Assembly: GCA_036936605.1 (NCBI GenBank) | Contig: JAUPFV010000001.1 | Span: forward strand, 244,526,925 to 244,590,924 | From: Limnanthes douglasii subsp. nivea | Taxonomy: Eukaryota; Streptophyta; Magnoliopsida; Brassicales; Limnanthaceae | Reading direction: 5' to 3' | DNA: 64,000 bases | In this document: positions 22,800-32,691 of the stretch, piece after piece | Numbering within the stretch: position 1 is the stretch's first letter | Layout: every line of letters starts with the position of its first letter | Notes under the pieces: model-generated | What the model saw: the letters and a program-made list of their open reading frames with translations, nothing else | Told to the model about the DNA's origin: nothing | Database searches by the model: none | Made by a program: the position numbers and the translations under genes

Positions 22800-24098
22800 A
22801 TGGCAAATATCGATGACTTCCCCCCTTTGAATGGTGCGAAAGATTTGGAGTCGACGAATCAAAGTGCTAGCGAAGGTCGGGCAGATAATAAAAGATTGTT
22901 CGCTGATGTTTTAAAGAACAAGTCTGATTGTTCTGAGTTTCATCCGGTTGAGGTTTCTAGCTTCGCTGATCATAATGTAGTTCGGTTTTCTCAGCAAGTT
23001 AAAGCCTCTTTGGTGGCTCAATCTAGGCATACTCTTGTCGTAAAATTCAGTCTTGGTATTCCCAAGAGGGCTGTCTTTCAGGCATTTCTTGATGGGTTCA
23101 AGTTCAAGGGTTGTTTTACGTACGCTACTATTGACTCTAGGCAGATTCTTGTGGAGTTTTCCTTGTTGGAAGATGTCGACAGGCTGTGGTCTAAAACCTT
23201 TTGGAGTGTGGACGGAAAGGTTATGAGGATCATCAAGTGGGGTCCGCAAAATAGTCGATACTATGAGTGTCCGGTGGCTTTGCTATGGGTCAAGTTTGAG
23301 AAGCTGCCTGAGTTTATGTATAACAGGTCTATTATACATGAACTCGCTGCTTCATTGGGCTCAGTTCATCAGGTTGTGGTCCCTGAAACAAATAGGGCTA
23401 AGACTAATGCTTGTTATGCATTAGTGGAGATTGATGTATCCAGGTTTTTAAAGAGGAAAGTTTGGGTGGGGTTTGGTGATCATGATGGTTGCTGGATCGG
23501 AATTAGTTACAAGAACGCGCCGCTTTATTGTAAAACATGTCATCACTTGGGACATGATTCTGGGATGTGCAAGAAAGCTTTGAGCAAAGAAAATATTATT
23601 AATAATGTTGAAGATGTTAACAAGGTGGATAGTACAGGTAGTCAGCCTGCTGTCCAAGATACAAGTAAACAAAATACTAATGACACTTCTTATATAAAGG
23701 TTTACACAAGAAGACTTAAGTCTATGATTACTACTAAAGACATTCCTGTTGAGGCACCTAGTAGCCCTGGAGCTGCTAAAGACATTCCTGTTGGAGCTGC
23801 TAGTGACTCTGGTAACCTTGGAGATTCTTTAAAGCAGGATTTGGAGTTGATCAGTGCACTTCAGGGTCTCGATCAGGTTCAGATTGCTGATGCTACTGTG
23901 CCTTGCTCTCCTAAGCAAAGTAACATGGGAAGTTGCAACCCTTCCCCTGAGGTGGCTTCTCCCAGTTCCTCTGAACATGGCTTCACTTCCATTATTCGTA
24001 ATAAGTTGAAATCTGCAAGTAAAAGCAGGGGTAAAAGGTTAAATATTAAATCTCTGCATAAAAGAGATAAAAGTAATTCTTACTCTTTATTTGAATGA
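22800..24098 (+). CDS. LINE ORF1 protein (DUF4283 and CCHC zinc knuckle)
   Basis: The first ATG in frame (22800) gives a 432-residue protein, MANIDDFPPLNG onward. Residues ~70-190 form a DUF4283-type domain typical of plant L1 ORF1 (HTLVVKFSLGIPKRAVFQAF, then DVDRLWSKTFWSVDGKVMRI and PVALLWVKFEKLPEF). A zinc knuckle CKTCHHLGHDSGMC starts at residue ~244 (23529-23570) with perfect C-X2-C-X4-H-X4-C spacing. The C-terminal third is low-complexity, with two KDIPV repeats and a basic end (SASKSRGKRLNIKSLHKRDK). The protein should bind LINE RNA in a nucleoprotein particle. The frame is intact, and its TGA overlaps the ORF2 ATG as ATGA (24095-24098). Confidence 0.92.
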   Translation: MANIDDFPPLNGAKDLESTNQSASEGRADNKRLFADVLKNKSDCSEFHPVEVSSFADHNVVRFSQQVKASLVAQSRHTLVVKFSLGIPKRAVFQAFLDGFKFKGCFTYATIDSRQILVEFSLLEDVDRLWSKTFWSVDGKVMRIIKWGPQNSRYYECPVALLWVKFEKLPEFMYNRSIIHELAASLGSVHQVVVPETNRAKTNACYALVEIDVSRFLKRKVWVGFGDHDGCWIGISYKNAPLYCKTCHHLGHDSGMCKKALSKENIINNVEDVNKVDSTGSQPAVQDTSKQNTNDTSYIKVYTRRLKSMITTKDIPVEAPSSPGAAKDIPVGAASDSGNLGDSLKQDLELISALQGLDQVQIADATVPCSPKQSNMGSCNPSPEVASPSSSEHGFTSIIRNKLKSASKSRGKRLNIKSLHKRDKSNSYSLFE

Positions 24099-25237
24099 TT
24101 AAGTTTCTTAGTTGGAACGCTCGTGGTCTTCATAATAGCTCTACTTTGTCTAGACTAAAGTTTATCATTAATCATCATAAGGTTAAGCTAATAGCTATTC
24201 AAGAAACTCTGGCTAGAGTTGATAAAATTGAGAGAATTGCTCAGAAAATTGGCTTTACTTGTTGGGTTTCTAACTGTTCTAATAAAGTATGGTTGTTCTG
24301 GAATAATGAGATAAGTTTAAATGTTTTGTGTGATCATGATCAGTTTCTCCACTTGGAGATAAATACTTCTAATTTTTCTGGTTTTCTAACCTCTGTTTAT
24401 GCTAAGAATAGATGTATGCAGCGTAAATAATTATGGAATAAGTTGGCTATCTTACCTCAGGATGACAAGCCTTGGTTGCTGGCTGGTGACTTCAATGCCA
24501 TTTCATCTTCTGATGATTAGCTTAATTGCTCTTCCTTTGATGTTTCTAGTGCTGATGACTTCAACGATTTCATCAGAATTTGTAATCTTGTTGATCCTGG
24601 CTTTGTTGGTTCGAGGTATACCTGGAGCAATAACAGAGTATGGAAAAGATTAGATAGATTGTTAGTTAATGATAAGGCTGTTATTTCTTTTCAAATCCAG
24701 GTCTTACACATGGTCAGAACCTGCTCTGACCATGCTCCTCTGTTAATTACTTTGTCTAATCCTATTTGTTCTACTTCTAAAAAGAAAGGTTTCTTTAAAT
24801 TTATCAACGCTTGGACAAATCATCCTGATTTCATCTCTGATGTTACTCTTAATTGGAACATTGGTTGCAAGGGTGACAGTAATATGGTGTTTTGGTATAA
24901 GCTTAGGAGGCTTAAAAAATTTCTTAAGGGTTGGAATATTAATAAATTTGGTAACATTTTTAGCAAAGTGAAGCAGGCTATGGATGATGTGGCTAATATG
25001 GAGAACAACCACCAGGTTGTCAACAGCAATGAGTCTAAAGATAAGTTAAAAAAGGCTAATAGTCTGCTTATTCAGGCCCTAAAGAACGAGGAAAGCTACT
25101 GGAGGCAGAAGTGCTATAACTCTTGGTTAAGCAGTGGGGATGGTAACACTAAGCTTTATCACTCCTATGTTTCTCATAAAAAGAAAAAGAATTCTATTTT
25201 GGGGATAAAGGATAATGGTATCTGGTTGACTATCTGA
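24095..25237 (+). pseudogene. LINE ORF2, endonuclease part, two in-frame stops
   Basis: ORF2 starts with MIKFLSWNARGL, the canonical first strand of the L1 endonuclease, which nicks the target strand. The catalytic Glu is in IAIQETLA, GDFNAI lies at 24484-24501, and the SDHAPLL motif with the catalytic His is near 24726. The frame is closed by TAA at 24428-24430 and TAG at 24518-24520, both inside the endonuclease; otherwise it is open to 25237. The linker (FFKFINAWTNHPDF, EESYWRQKC, SGDGNTKLYHS) is well kept. At about 25225-25235 the frame shifts before the RT domain. Confidence 0.88.
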
Positions 25238-27079
25238 TATTGCTAGCTCTGCAGAGAATTACTTTAAGGATATCCTTTTTGGTAATATCTATTCCTATGA
25301 GGATAATAATATTAATACTTCTATTCTTAATAGTATTCATACTCTTGTTAGCACTAGTGACAATGATAGTATTATGAAGGATGCTTCTAAAGAGGAGATG
25401 TGGGCTATTGTTACTGCCATGAAAAATGACAGTGCCCCTGGCACTGATGGCTTTAATTGCCACTTTCTAAAGACTTGTTGGGTATCATTAACTATGATCT
25501 TTGTCAGGCTATCAATGCTTACCTAAGGTGCATGACTATTCCTAAGGGGATCTTTGCTACGGGGATCTGTCTGATTCCTAAGTCATCTAACCCTATCTTG
25601 TGGAATAACTTTAGGCCTATTAGCCTTTGTAAGATCTTTAACAAAATTATTTCTTCTCTTATCAACACTAGATTGGCTCATATTCTTCCTAAGATTGTTT
25701 CTAAATGTCAAGGTGCTTTTGTGAGGAACAGGCTTATTCATGAAAATATTCTCACTATTAAGGAAATGCTGCACAATATTAATAGAAGGCCATCTAAAGG
25801 GAACATTATTATGCAGCTGGATATGACAAAGGCATTTGACAGAATGTCTCATGCCTTTGTCATCAAGGTTATGCATAAATTTGGTTTCTCTAGTGGTCTG
25901 TTGGCTCTAATTCACTCTCTTATTTCTAATGTAATGATTTCTATTCTAATTAATGGTAGTAGTGTAGGTTTTTTCCCTCAAAAGAATGGATTAAGGCAAG
26001 GGGATCCTTTATCCCCTAGCCTTTTCATTCTTGCTGAGGAGGCTCTCCTAAGGGGGATGTCTGGTCTTTATACTGCTAATCCTACCATGAAGTATTATCT
26101 TAAGTCAGGCTATACATTACCTTGCCTTGCCTTCGCTGATGATATTGTAATCTTCTCTAACAGTGCAGCTCCGCCTCTTGTTAACCTGTGCAAATTACTT
26201 GATAATTATCAGACTGCTTCTGGGCAAATGATTAATAAGGACAAAACCAAGATTGTTACCTCTACAAAGCTGGCATTTGCTGCTAACTCCAGGTTGAAGG
26301 CTGCCACTGGTTTCAAGCTGGATCATGCCCCTTTTAAGTATTTGGGAATCAGCATTTCTGCAAATAACAAGGGAAGAAATTTTGTTAATCTATTGTCTGC
26401 CATTTATAGTAAAATTCAGATTTGGGATATGAAGTCTCTGTCCTTTGGGGGGAGATTATCTCTCATTAAGAGTGTTCTTCATCCTATTGTTTATTATTGG
26501 ATACAGAGCACTCTAATTCCTAAGTCTATTCTCAATAAGATTGAATTGTGTTTCAACAGATTTCTTTGGAGGTCTGATTACAATGACAAAGCTATTCATT
26601 GGACCTCTTGGGGCTATCTATGTAAGCCCTTTGATGAAGGTGGCTTGAATATCAAGTTATTATTTGATATTCAAACCACTTTCTCATTCAAATTATGGTT
26701 CTTATTCAGGAAAGGCCAGTCCATCTGGTCTGAGTTGATGCATCACACATACTGTGCTAATTGTCACCCTTCTATTGCTAAATGTATAACTACTGATTCT
26801 ATTATTTGGAAGCGCTTAGCTGCTATTAGGGCTCAGGCTGATGGGTATATTCACTGGCATTTAGGCAGAGGTGATGTGGACTTTTGGAGAGATTCCTGGC
26901 ATGACATGTATCCTATTGCTACTGAATCTGATTACAGGACTTGGTTGCTTCCTGCTAAGGTTAATACTTTTTGGAAGGATACCAATTGGGACTTCTCTTT
27001 GCTTAACTTCCTGTCCCATGATCGTATTTCACACATTAAGTGTGTTAAGATTGATCAGGGCCAGGAAAGAATAAGATAG
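25233..27079 (+). pseudogene. LINE ORF2, reverse transcriptase, two frameshifts
   Basis: The pre-RT piece runs in frame 3 from 25233 (SDIASSAENYF) to ~25480 (APGTDGFNCHFLKTCW). Then it returns to frame 2, which is open to 27079. RT motifs are intact: IPKSSNPILWNNFRPISLC, MQLDMTKAFDRM, LRQGDPLSPSLFIL, and LAFADDIVIF with the catalytic Asp pair (FADD, 26132-26143). The thumb and connection follow (FGGRLSLIKSVL and the W-rich DEGGLNIK region). Apart from the frameshifts the RT looks active, so it is only a few mutations from coding. A further frameshift at ~27065-27077 moves the rest to frame 1. Confidence 0.9.
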
Positions 27080-28185
27080 AGTGGGCTATTTTAAAAAATA
27101 AAGAGTTTAATACTAACTTAACTTGGGATATAATCAGAGTTAAAAACACAAAGCAAAACATTTTTAAGAAAATTTGGAGTCATTTTATCCCAAGTAAATT
27201 TTCTTTTCTTTGTTGGAAACTGTTAAAAAAATTTATCCCAATTGATAGCATCCTTTCAAAAAGACATTTCACTTTGGTTTCCAAATATCAGTTCTGCTAC
27301 AGTTGTGAAGAGAAGAATCATCTCTTCATCAACTGTAGTTATGCTTGGTCTCTGTGGAACTACTATGGGGTTCTTTTCAGGGTTCCTTTAGGCGGGTTTA
27401 TGTCCACCAGTCATGTGTTCTATAGCTGGTTTTGGGCCTCGAATGGTAGATTTCATATTACCCATCTTGTCCCACAAATTATATGTTGGACAATTTGGCG
27501 TAATAGGAATGCTAGTCAGTTCTCGGGTTCATATGATGGGTTTGATAGTGCAATCAATAGCATTAACAGGGTTATTAAAGGTATTGATGCTAATGGTTTC
27601 TTAAAATCTACTCACTGGTCAGGTGTTCATAAGGCCGGTTTGGCCCTGGGTTGTCTATCGATTTACAAAAGAAAGCATAATCTAAGGTACCTGAAATGGG
27701 TGACTCCTCCTCCTGGCAGGCTCAAGGTGAATGTTGACGGCGCGTGCAGCTTCTCCGGTGAAGCCAGTGGAGGCTTTCTGGTTAGAGGTGAGCATGGTAA
27801 TCTGCTCTTTGGTCATGGCTTCTGTTTTGGCAAGGTTGGCCCTTTTGAGGCGGAGTGTTTGGCTCTGTTGAAGGCTCTTTCTCACTGTCAAAGCAATGAC
27901 TGGGTGAATGTCGACATAGAGTCTGACTGTCAGACCCTAATCGACATTCTAGCCTTCGGTGTTGAGGTTTCCTTCTCGTTGATTGTTGTGTGTAGAAGAT
28001 TGATTCATCCTTCGATGATCCTCCGTCACGTTTCCCGTACTCAGAACGCGGCTGCTGACTGGATATCGAAATGGGCTTGGAAGGTGAAGGGTGACAAAGC
28101 TTTCCTGGTTGGTGATGCTCCGGTTGAGCTTCTGGTTATTGTCACGCTCGAAAGTCTCGGTGTGGGGTACATAGATCCAGGTTGA
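27067..28185 (+). pseudogene. LINE ORF2 C-terminus: zinc-binding segment and RNase H domain
   Basis: Frame 1 is open from 27067 to the stop at 28183-28185. The first part is the zf-RVT-like region (FSFLCWKLLKKFIPI, then CYSCEEKNHLFINCSYAWSLW). From ~27690 a plant-type RNase H follows with all expected acidic residues: VNVDGACS, FEAECLALL, IESDCQTLI and NAAADWIS. RNase H at the ORF2 end is a feature of many plant L1 elements and should remove RNA during second-strand synthesis. The domain itself looks undamaged. It counts as a pseudogene part only because of the upstream frameshift. Confidence 0.88.
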
Positions 28186-28623
28186 GCTGGTCGTGTGGTG
28201 GTGCTGGGTTCGATTGTGGCTGAAGATCTATTGGTGTTCTGATTTTTGTCGATCTGTGGATGTTCGATTCGTGTCTGAGAAATTAGGGTTCGACTCAAAA
28301 ATCTCGATTCGTGTGGTGGTGCTGGGTTCGTGCTTTAAGTGGCTGAGAATGGTGGTGTTTGATCAGTTGGTGGTGGCTGTCTGATGAATTTAGGGTTTCG
28401 TTTTTGAGTTTGGAGGTGAGATCGAGTTTGGTGAGAGAGTGGAAGGGTGGAGATTAGGGTTTCGAATTAGGGATTGAGTCTGAAGAGGGTGTTAGAGCTA
28501 GGGTTTGGGTTCTATTGGGTCTTGAGCCCTTTCTCTTTTTGGGCTTGTGTGTTTGGGCCTCTTGATAGTATCAGATATTATTTGGATCGATCTTAATAAA
28601 TCTGTTCTTTTACAAAAAAAAAA
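28186..28623 (+). other. LINE 3' UTR and poly(A) tail
   Basis: The 3' UTR has TGGTGGTGCTGGGTTCG twice (28195-28211 and 28315-28331) and several TTAGGGTTTCG-type blocks. AATAAA at ~28596 is a possible cleavage signal, and the A-run at 28612-28623 is the retrotransposition tail abutting the TSD. Confidence 0.8.
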
Positions 28624-28638
28624 TGTATGATTTAATAG

Positions 28639-29268
28639 TATATTTAACATATATTATTCAAACAAAATATTATTGGTTATATTAATTTTATTCTTTATTA
28701 TTGAAATAGGGTGGTTTTGAAAATTCATGAGATTTTAATTATAACATAACAGCATTCGTTAACCTAATTGAATCTTATAGTTATATAATTTTCTCTTATA
28801 TCGAATTAAAGATTAACCGTAAAGACAGTTCAAATAACTTAGAATTGAATATACCATGTAAAATAAAATTTAATATATTAGTAAGTTTAACAAGTTTAAC
28901 ATTATAGTCATTTTATTTAATCATTTTTTTAAGTATTGTTTTTTCTGTCATAAAATCATTTGACACGAGGGAATGAAACTAAGCCAAACCAGAACATGAA
29001 TTCATGCTTTGAAATCGAAGTCATGCGTATATTGAAAATATTCACCAAAAGTTAAAATTAATTTGAACTTCTACTTTGTTAATAGTCTTTTTTAACCACT
29101 CTCAAATCAATGGCTTAAAATCTTGAAATTCAGCCTAAATAGAGTTACAATTATACAAAACACCACATCCTCAAACAGAAAATGTCTCATGTTCTTTTAC
29201 GATAGAGCATGTTTCTTCACTATCCGAGCAAAATCTGCCCGCACCATCCGTGTTGAAGAATTTATAGA
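28639..29268. other. AT-rich intergenic DNA, no supported gene
   Basis: No conserved frame, RNA gene or element end was recognised between the LINE's right TSD and the Mutator-like element's left TSD. Confidence 0.5.
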
Positions 29269-29510
29269 TTATATTTAGGGAAATGACACACTAAGTACCT
29301 TTTAACCAAACCTATTACAACCTAGTACCCAAAAATGGGTTAATGCTCACTTAATACCCATCTCATTAAACATATCCACTTCTAATACCTTTTCTTTTTT
29401 TAATACCAAGATTACCCTCAACCTAGTATATAAGGTTGATTTGTGAAAAATTAGGGTTTTTTGTTACAGTCCCCATTCTATTTTTGAATTTTGAAATTCA
29501 AAACAGCCTC

Positions 29511-29573
29511 CACTCTTACTCTTCTTCTCTCTCTCCTCTTCTTCTCTCTTTCTCCTCTTCTTCTCTCTCTCTC
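29511..29573. repeat. CT-rich microsatellite-like tract
   Basis: Runs of CTTCTTCTCTCTCTCC form a polypyrimidine tract just inside the left MULE arm. It could be the 5' UTR of a chimeric transcript that reads into the captured gene fragment to the right. Confidence 0.7.
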
Positions 29574-29814
29574 CACCGGCGAACCATACAACCACCGTCG
29601 AACTAGTCTTAATCACCGGCAAACCATACAAACACCGAGGTCCTGCGTTCCTCTCACCGGCGAGCTGTTTTTTTGACGAACTGTCGAATATCGCCGGTGA
29701 CATTTCCAGTCCTATCGAACATGACGAACCTTAACTTTTCGGTAAGGTTTAGCAGTGTTCTCAGTCCGATTGAACATGACGTGTTTTCTGTTTGTTCGAG
29801 GGATCGGAATCACT

Positions 29815-30113
29815 GGAGTCGATCCATTAAAAGTTGAAGTCCGATTGTTTGATAGGCTGTTTAACAGTGAGGTAGGAATTCTTCTTTCTTAAACCTTTTA
29901 TTCTATATCTTCTCTATATTTACACCGAATCAGTGATGACCCATACAAAAGATTCTTAAAATATGGTGTTTGTTACTTCAGAATCCTGCTGAACTTGATG
30001 ACTGGCTTGGGGACCTCAACCCAAAATCCAAAGTGGTGATACCTGATGCATATGCTGTACCATTACTAAGAGATGTTGTAGTTGGGGACGGATTCCAGTT
30101 CGAATGGCTGTAG
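29815..30113 (+). pseudogene. Captured glutaminyl-tRNA synthetase fragment, two exons
   Basis: Exon one ends VEVRLFDRLFNSE at 29871, followed by a GT donor. A 110-bp intron (29872-29981, ending TTACTTCAG) leads to exon two, which reads NPAELDDWLGDLNPKSKVV and ends FQFEWL then TAG (30111-30113). This resembles the C-terminal anticodon-binding region of plant glutaminyl-tRNA synthetase, where the wording RLFDRLF, NPAE and FQFERLGYF is conserved. The identification is from memory of the family. In the full enzyme this part reads the tRNA-Gln anticodon. Here only ~60 codons exist. Retention of the intron shows capture at the DNA level, not by retrotransposition. The TAG falls at the point where homology stops. 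Confidence 0.75.
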
Positions 30114-30150
30114 TTTTCTCTATATTTGCGATTTATGCCTTGTATACAGT

Positions 30151-30233
30151 GCTAGATACAGCATGAGACATTGCTAGATACAGCATGAGACATTGCTAGA
30201 TACAGCATGAGACATTGCTAGATACAGCATGAG
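30151..30233 (+). repeat. 22-bp tandem repeat, 3.8 copies
   Basis: The unit GCTAGATACAGCATGAGACA plus TT starts at 30151, 30173, 30195 and 30217 (last copy partial). The copies are identical, so the array is young. It lies just after the captured synthetase fragment. Confidence 0.92.
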
Positions 30234-30574
30234 CTTTCGAGGTATTTATGGGTAGTTTCTTTCGAGGGAGCTTCAAGCTGTGTTGGGTACTGCAAAATGG
30301 GAGGTGCAAAATAGAGATGGAAAAGGGAGTAACTGAAGAAGTGCCGTTTTCATTCCTTTCGTTACCATAGTTCATGTACCTTCTTTAAGTTATTGCATTG
30401 TATATATAAACTGACTCACTGTTTCAATCCAATTAAGCTGTTGTGATTCAATTCAACATTTTGATTATGTCATAGCCAGTCCCGTTGTGGTCGATGTTTC
30501 AAATCGGGGCATAATAGGAGGTCATGTGATGCTCCGTTCTAAACATTATTTACCGACTTTTTTGTAACATTTTA

Positions 30575-31870
30575 CATCTCAAAGATAAGCACTCCTTATC
30601 TTTCGACTTATGTTTTGTACACTTTTAACATTTACATGTTCCATGTCTGTTTCTTTCTGACTATGATATCTATTCACGTATACATTGCTATCTATGCTTT
30701 TATACTCTGATAGCCACTCTATTCACCATTGATAGATTCTGGATTTTGCATCTAACAGCTACATCAAAGTATGTTTACTGTTGTCGTTTACATCCATCTG
30801 ATACTTTACTTACATTTGTTAAAGATGTACTTCAAATCTTTCATGCCTGATTCATCTCAAAGATAAGCACTCCTTATATTTTGACTTACGTTTCTTACAC
30901 TTTTAACATTGACACGTTTCATGTCTGTTTGTTTCAGACTCTGATATCTATTCATGTGTACATTGCTATCTATGTTGTTACAATCTGATAGCCCCTTTAT
31001 TCAACTTTGGTAGATTATGTATTTTACATCTAACAGATAAATAAAAGTATGTTTTCTGTTTCGTTGTTCATCCATCTGATACTTTGCTTACATTTGTTCA
31101 AGAGGTTTATCACATCTTTCATGCCTGATTCATCTCAAAGATAAGCACTCCTTGTATTTTTACTTATGCTTCTTACACTTTTAACATTGACATGTTTCAT
31201 GTCTGTTTGTTTGAGACTCTGATATCTATTCTTGTGTACATTGCTATCTATGCTGTTACAATCTGATAGCCCCTTTATTCAACTTTGATAGATTATATAT
31301 TTTACATCTAACAGATAAATAAAAGTATGTTTTCTGTTTCGTTGTTCATCCATCTGATACTTTGCTTACATTTGTTCAAGAGGTTTATCATATCTTTCAT
31401 GCCTGATTCATCTCAAAGATAAGCACTCCTTGTATTTTGACTTATACTTCTTACACTTTTAACATTGACACGTTTCATGTCTGTTTGTTTCAGACTCTGA
31501 TATATATTCATGTGTACATTGCTATCTATGCTGCTACAATCTGATAGCCACGCTATACAAATTTGATAGATTATGTATTTTACATCTAACAGATAAATTA
31601 AAGTATGTTTTCTGTTTCGTTGTATATCCATCTGATACTTTACTTACATTTGTTAAGACTCTGATATGTATTCATTTATACATTGCTATCTATGCTGTTA
31701 TACTCTGATATCCACTTTATTCAACCTTGCTATCTATGCTTACATCTTATACATTAGGTCTACATACACTGTTCTTTTAAATTTACCATAACTCTGATAT
31801 CTTAGTTTTCCAACATTGCTATTCTTTTAAATAATTGCAAGTAAAATTGCTTCCTTCAACTGCACAGGGT
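30575..31870 (+). repeat. 278-bp tandem repeat, four full copies plus a partial one
   Basis: CATCTCAAAGATAAGCACTCC begins at 30575, 30853, 31131 and 31409, exactly 278 bp apart each time. Each unit also has TTAACATTGACACGTTTCATG, CTGATATCTATTC, CATTGCTATCTATG and CTGATAGCCAC blocks. A truncated diverged copy runs on to ~31870. Units two to four are very similar. No long ORF is conserved among the copies, so the repeat appears non-coding. Confidence 0.93.
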
Positions 31871-31964
31871 TTGTGTTTCGTTACAGTCCAAAAAAAGCAT
31901 AAACAAACGTTAAACACAACAAAATATAAACCAACAGTTCCATGATACTACATCGACATGTTCA

Positions 31965-32070
31965 ACCCTAATCAGAATCATCTCCATCAGATTCCTCCGC
32001 CTCTTCTTCCTCTTCTTCTTCTTCCTCTTCCTCCGCCTCTTCTCCACCAGGTTCAAACCCATGGCGTCGG
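31965..32070 (-). pseudogene. Glu-rich acidic tail fragment in the Pack-MULE
   Basis: On the minus strand one frame reads HGFEPGGEEAEE followed by about a dozen Glu with a final AEESDGDDSD and a stop. It could be a third captured exon (an acidic C-terminus of a nuclear protein) or chance coding of a GAA/GAG repeat. The other frame gives a Lys/Arg-rich shadow. Origin unknown. Confidence 0.4.
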
Positions 32071-32133
32071 ACTGTAAACTATACACAAACACTGATAGAT
32101 AATGCAACCAATATTGCTAGATATGGACCAACC

Positions 32134-32691
32134 CTACGTAAACTCACAATGCTTACAACAGCAAGTGTGATAAGCTATCTGCTTTTCTGAAGATGTCAGT
32201 GCTGTTGCTGTTGGCTGATCATTTCGAAGTGATGTTGAATTAGGCAGGTTTACAGATCCAGAGTTCAGTCCAGATCTAACAGCCGCAGCATCACTTAAAA
32301 GCAAGAGCAACTTTTGTAAACCACCATGAGCATCACAAGCATCAAGAACAGCTTTGAATACGAATGCAGCAGCAAAAAACAGAGACAGTATGTAGACGGA
32401 TCGGTTCGACGGAATTAAGCAAGAACAGAGACAGTACCTGGTTCGGTTCGAAGAAATAAGGAATAACAGAGTCGCTGGTCGACGGTTTCGTTCGTACCGG
32501 AGGAAACTTCGTTCTGGTTCGACGGTCGCCGGTGGTTGCTCGAGATATCGGAGCAAAGACGGTGGAAGCGGTTCGTTGAGATATCGGAACAGAGTGTGGT
32601 CTGGCTTCGCCGTAATGTTGTCGAAGGTGAGGTCTGGTTTCAAAAAAAACTTTTGGGTTTCCTCTGGTTTCACGTGTTTCTCTCTCCTCAA
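32134..32691 (-). CDS. Chimeric ORF of the Pack-MULE containing the DCAF1 fragment
   Basis: A 185-codon frame starts with ATG at 32691, 207 bp inside the right end of the MULE, and runs left to 32134. Residues 1-~105 come from element sequence (basic, with PPSLLRYLEQPP- and RYERNRRP-type segments). Residues ~110-178 are the DCAF1 piece, and the last seven (CCKHCEF-type) are read past the border. It is open throughout, so a chimeric protein is possible if the arm carries a promoter. No expression evidence can be had from sequence. Confidence 0.45.
   Translation of the reverse strand: MRREKHVKPEETQKFFLKPDLTFDNITAKPDHTLFRYLNEPLPPSLLRYLEQPPATVEPERSFLRYERNRRPATLLFLISSNRTRYCLCSCLIPSNRSVYILSLFFAAAFVFKAVLDACDAHGGLQKLLLLLSDAAAVRSGLNSGSVNLPNSTSLRNDQPTATALTSSEKQIAYHTCCCKHCEFT
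32161..32358 (-). pseudogene. Captured DCAF1 (DDB1-CUL4-associated factor 1) fragment
   Basis: The minus strand codes FKAVLDACDAHGGLQKLL, then a DAAAVRSGLNSGS stretch, and ends LTSSEKQIAYHTC. I recognise this as the armadillo-like region of plant DCAF1, the substrate receptor of CUL4 E3 ubiquitin ligases; SSEKQIAYHTC is highly conserved. The homology stops right after HTC, which may be an exon border or the capture border. Upstream on the minus strand the frame continues to 32691 through a repeated RYL..P segment that looks like transposon leader rather than DCAF1. The ~65-codon piece cannot act as a ligase receptor. Confidence 0.78.

Larger units (their letters stand above)
22476..28623 (+). 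mobile_element. Full-length L1-type LINE with perfect 15-bp TSD (6.15 kb)
   Basis: The direct repeat TGTATGATTTAATAG flanks the unit at 22461-22475 and 28624-28638. The right copy follows a poly(A) run (28612-28623), which is the signature of target-primed reverse transcription. Inside are a 5' UTR, an intact ORF1, an ORF2 with endonuclease, RT and RNase H domains, and a 3' UTR. The complete 5' end with a perfect TSD suggests fairly recent insertion, although ORF2 carries several lesions. The pieces of the 10-15 kb LINE are related but much older. Confidence 0.95.

Noticed and set aside
22469..22862. Several overlapping minus-strand frames in the LINE leader
   Set aside because: They lie opposite the 5' UTR of a clearly plus-strand LINE and show low-complexity Lys/Arg or Ser/Thr composition expected from the GT- and CT-rich leader.
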